In this document: positions 5,558-6,085 of the stretch, one piece after another | How the letters are laid out: the number at the start of each line of letters is the position of its first letter | How positions within the stretch are numbered: position 1 is the stretch's first letter | NCBI GenBank assembly: GCA_946482165.1 | Contig: CAMLQS010000311.1 | Span: 1 to 6,085, forward strand | Length of the DNA stretch: 6,085 nucleotides | Direction of reading: 5' to 3' | DNA from: an uncultured Verrucomicrobiota bacterium | Lineage (GTDB): Bacteria > Verrucomicrobiota > Verrucomicrobiae > Opitutales > Opitutaceae | Made by a program: the position numbers and the translations under genes | Notes under the pieces: generated by a model | Database searches by the model: none | What the model was told of the DNA's origin: nothing | What the model saw: only the letters and a program-made list of their open reading frames with translations

Positions 5558-6085
5558 TCAGACAAGGCCGAGCGACGTGATGGCGAGGTCGATGAGTTTG
5601 ATGCCGACGAAGGGGGCGACGAGGCCGCCGACGCCGTAGAGGAGAAGATTGCGGCGCAGGAGGACGGCGGCGCTTTCGGCGCGATAGGCGACGCCGCGCA
5701 GGGCGAGCGGCACGAGCGCGACGATGATCAGGGCGTTGAAGATCACCGAGCTGAGGATGGCGCTCCGCGGCGAGGCGAGGCCCATGAGATTGAGCGCGGC
5801 GAGCGGGCCGGCGGAAGCGCCGGTGGCGGCGTAGAGGCCGACGAACATCGCGGGGATGATGGCGAAGTATTTGGCGACATCGTTCGCGACCGAGAAGGTG
5901 GTGAGCGCGCCGCGCGTCATGAGGAGCTGTTTCCCGATTTCGACGATCTCGATGAGCTTGGTCGGGTTGCTGTCGAGATCGACCATGTTGCCGGCCTCGC
6001 GGGCGGCCTGGGTGCCGGTGTTCATGGCGACGCCGACATCGGCCTGGGCGAGCGCGGGGGCGTCGTTGGTGCCGTCGCCGGTCAT
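5558..6085 (-). CDS. kdpB: KdpB, potassium-transporting P-type ATPase catalytic subunit, 3' part
   Basis: This is the C-terminal 175 residues of the ATP-hydrolysing subunit (E. coli KdpB has 682), which couples phosphorylation to K+ transport through KdpA in the inner membrane. The window edge cuts the gene at the hinge motif [13 protein letters not shown], whose Asp residues coordinate Mg2+ near the phosphorylation site. The Met at 6085 is therefore internal and not a start. [20 protein letters not shown] and [20 protein letters not shown] follow, then membrane helix 5 with [12 protein letters not shown]. The Asp and Lys of NDVAK (69 and 72 here) match E. coli Asp583 and Lys586, which are implicated in coupling. 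Two further hydrophobic segments (about 103-130 and 148-170) end the protein with SLGLV. The phosphorylated DKTGT motif and kdpA lie outside the window. The sequence is strongly conserved and looks functional. Confidence 0.97.
   Translation of the reverse strand: MTGDGTNDAPALAQADVGVAMNTGTQAAREAGNMVDLDSNPTKLIEIVEIGKQLLMTRGALTTFSVANDVAKYFAIIPAMFVGLYAATGASAGPLAALNLMGLASPRSAILSSVIFNALIIVALVPLALRGVAYRAESAAVLLRRNLLLYGVGGLVAPFVGIKLIDLAITSLGLV

Overview
This very GC-rich window carries the 3' part of a high-affinity potassium uptake (kdp) operon and two unrelated genes. All recognised genes are on the minus strand, so transcription runs from high to low coordinates: kdpB (3' end only), kdpC, kdpD, kdpE, apaG, pabB (5' part only). 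Coding density is high and G/C dominates third codon positions, which leaves very long spurious open frames on both strands. No start has a convincing Shine-Dalgarno sequence. Together with the style of the intergenic palindromes (a CACGGGC..GCCCGTG hairpin and an ACGGAG-ladder inverted repeat), this suggests a high-GC Verrucomicrobiota-type bacterium, perhaps of the Opitutaceae. That placement is an impression from composition and style and has not been tested.

Right part (about 1532-6085): kdpB encodes the catalytic P-type ATPase subunit and is cut by the window edge at its TGDGTNDAP hinge motif. A 97-base gap (5461-5557) containing a long imperfect hairpin follows, and then kdpC, the small accessory subunit. 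kdpC and kdpD overlap by ATGA, and kdpD and kdpE overlap by ATGA in the same way, so pump subunit, sensor kinase and response regulator are probably translationally coupled. KdpD is full length, with an N-terminal KdpD ATP-binding domain, a Usp-like domain, four membrane segments, a GAF-like region and an HK core with His675. KdpE is an OmpR-type regulator with Asp60. The operon promoter and kdpA lie beyond the right edge. The expected circuit is that low K+ or osmotic stress activates KdpD, KdpD phosphorylates KdpE, and KdpE activates transcription of the pump genes.

Left part (1-1531): apaG encodes a 130-residue ApaG-fold protein whose start is ambiguous (ATG at 1404 preferred, GTG at 1518 possible). 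It is followed by a GC hairpin and a 123-base gap with several palindromes and a 9-bp direct repeat. Next comes pabB, encoding aminodeoxychorismate synthase component I for p-aminobenzoate and folate synthesis, identified by its PIKGT motif. pabB runs off the left edge, and its interdomain linker holds a heptamer-type tandem repeat.

The genes themselves are ordinary. I see no new defence, mobile or RNA system. The points worth checking are the non-coding and low-complexity elements: the kdpB-kdpC hairpin, the pabB linker repeat, the repeats upstream of pabB, and the general lack of Shine-Dalgarno sequences.
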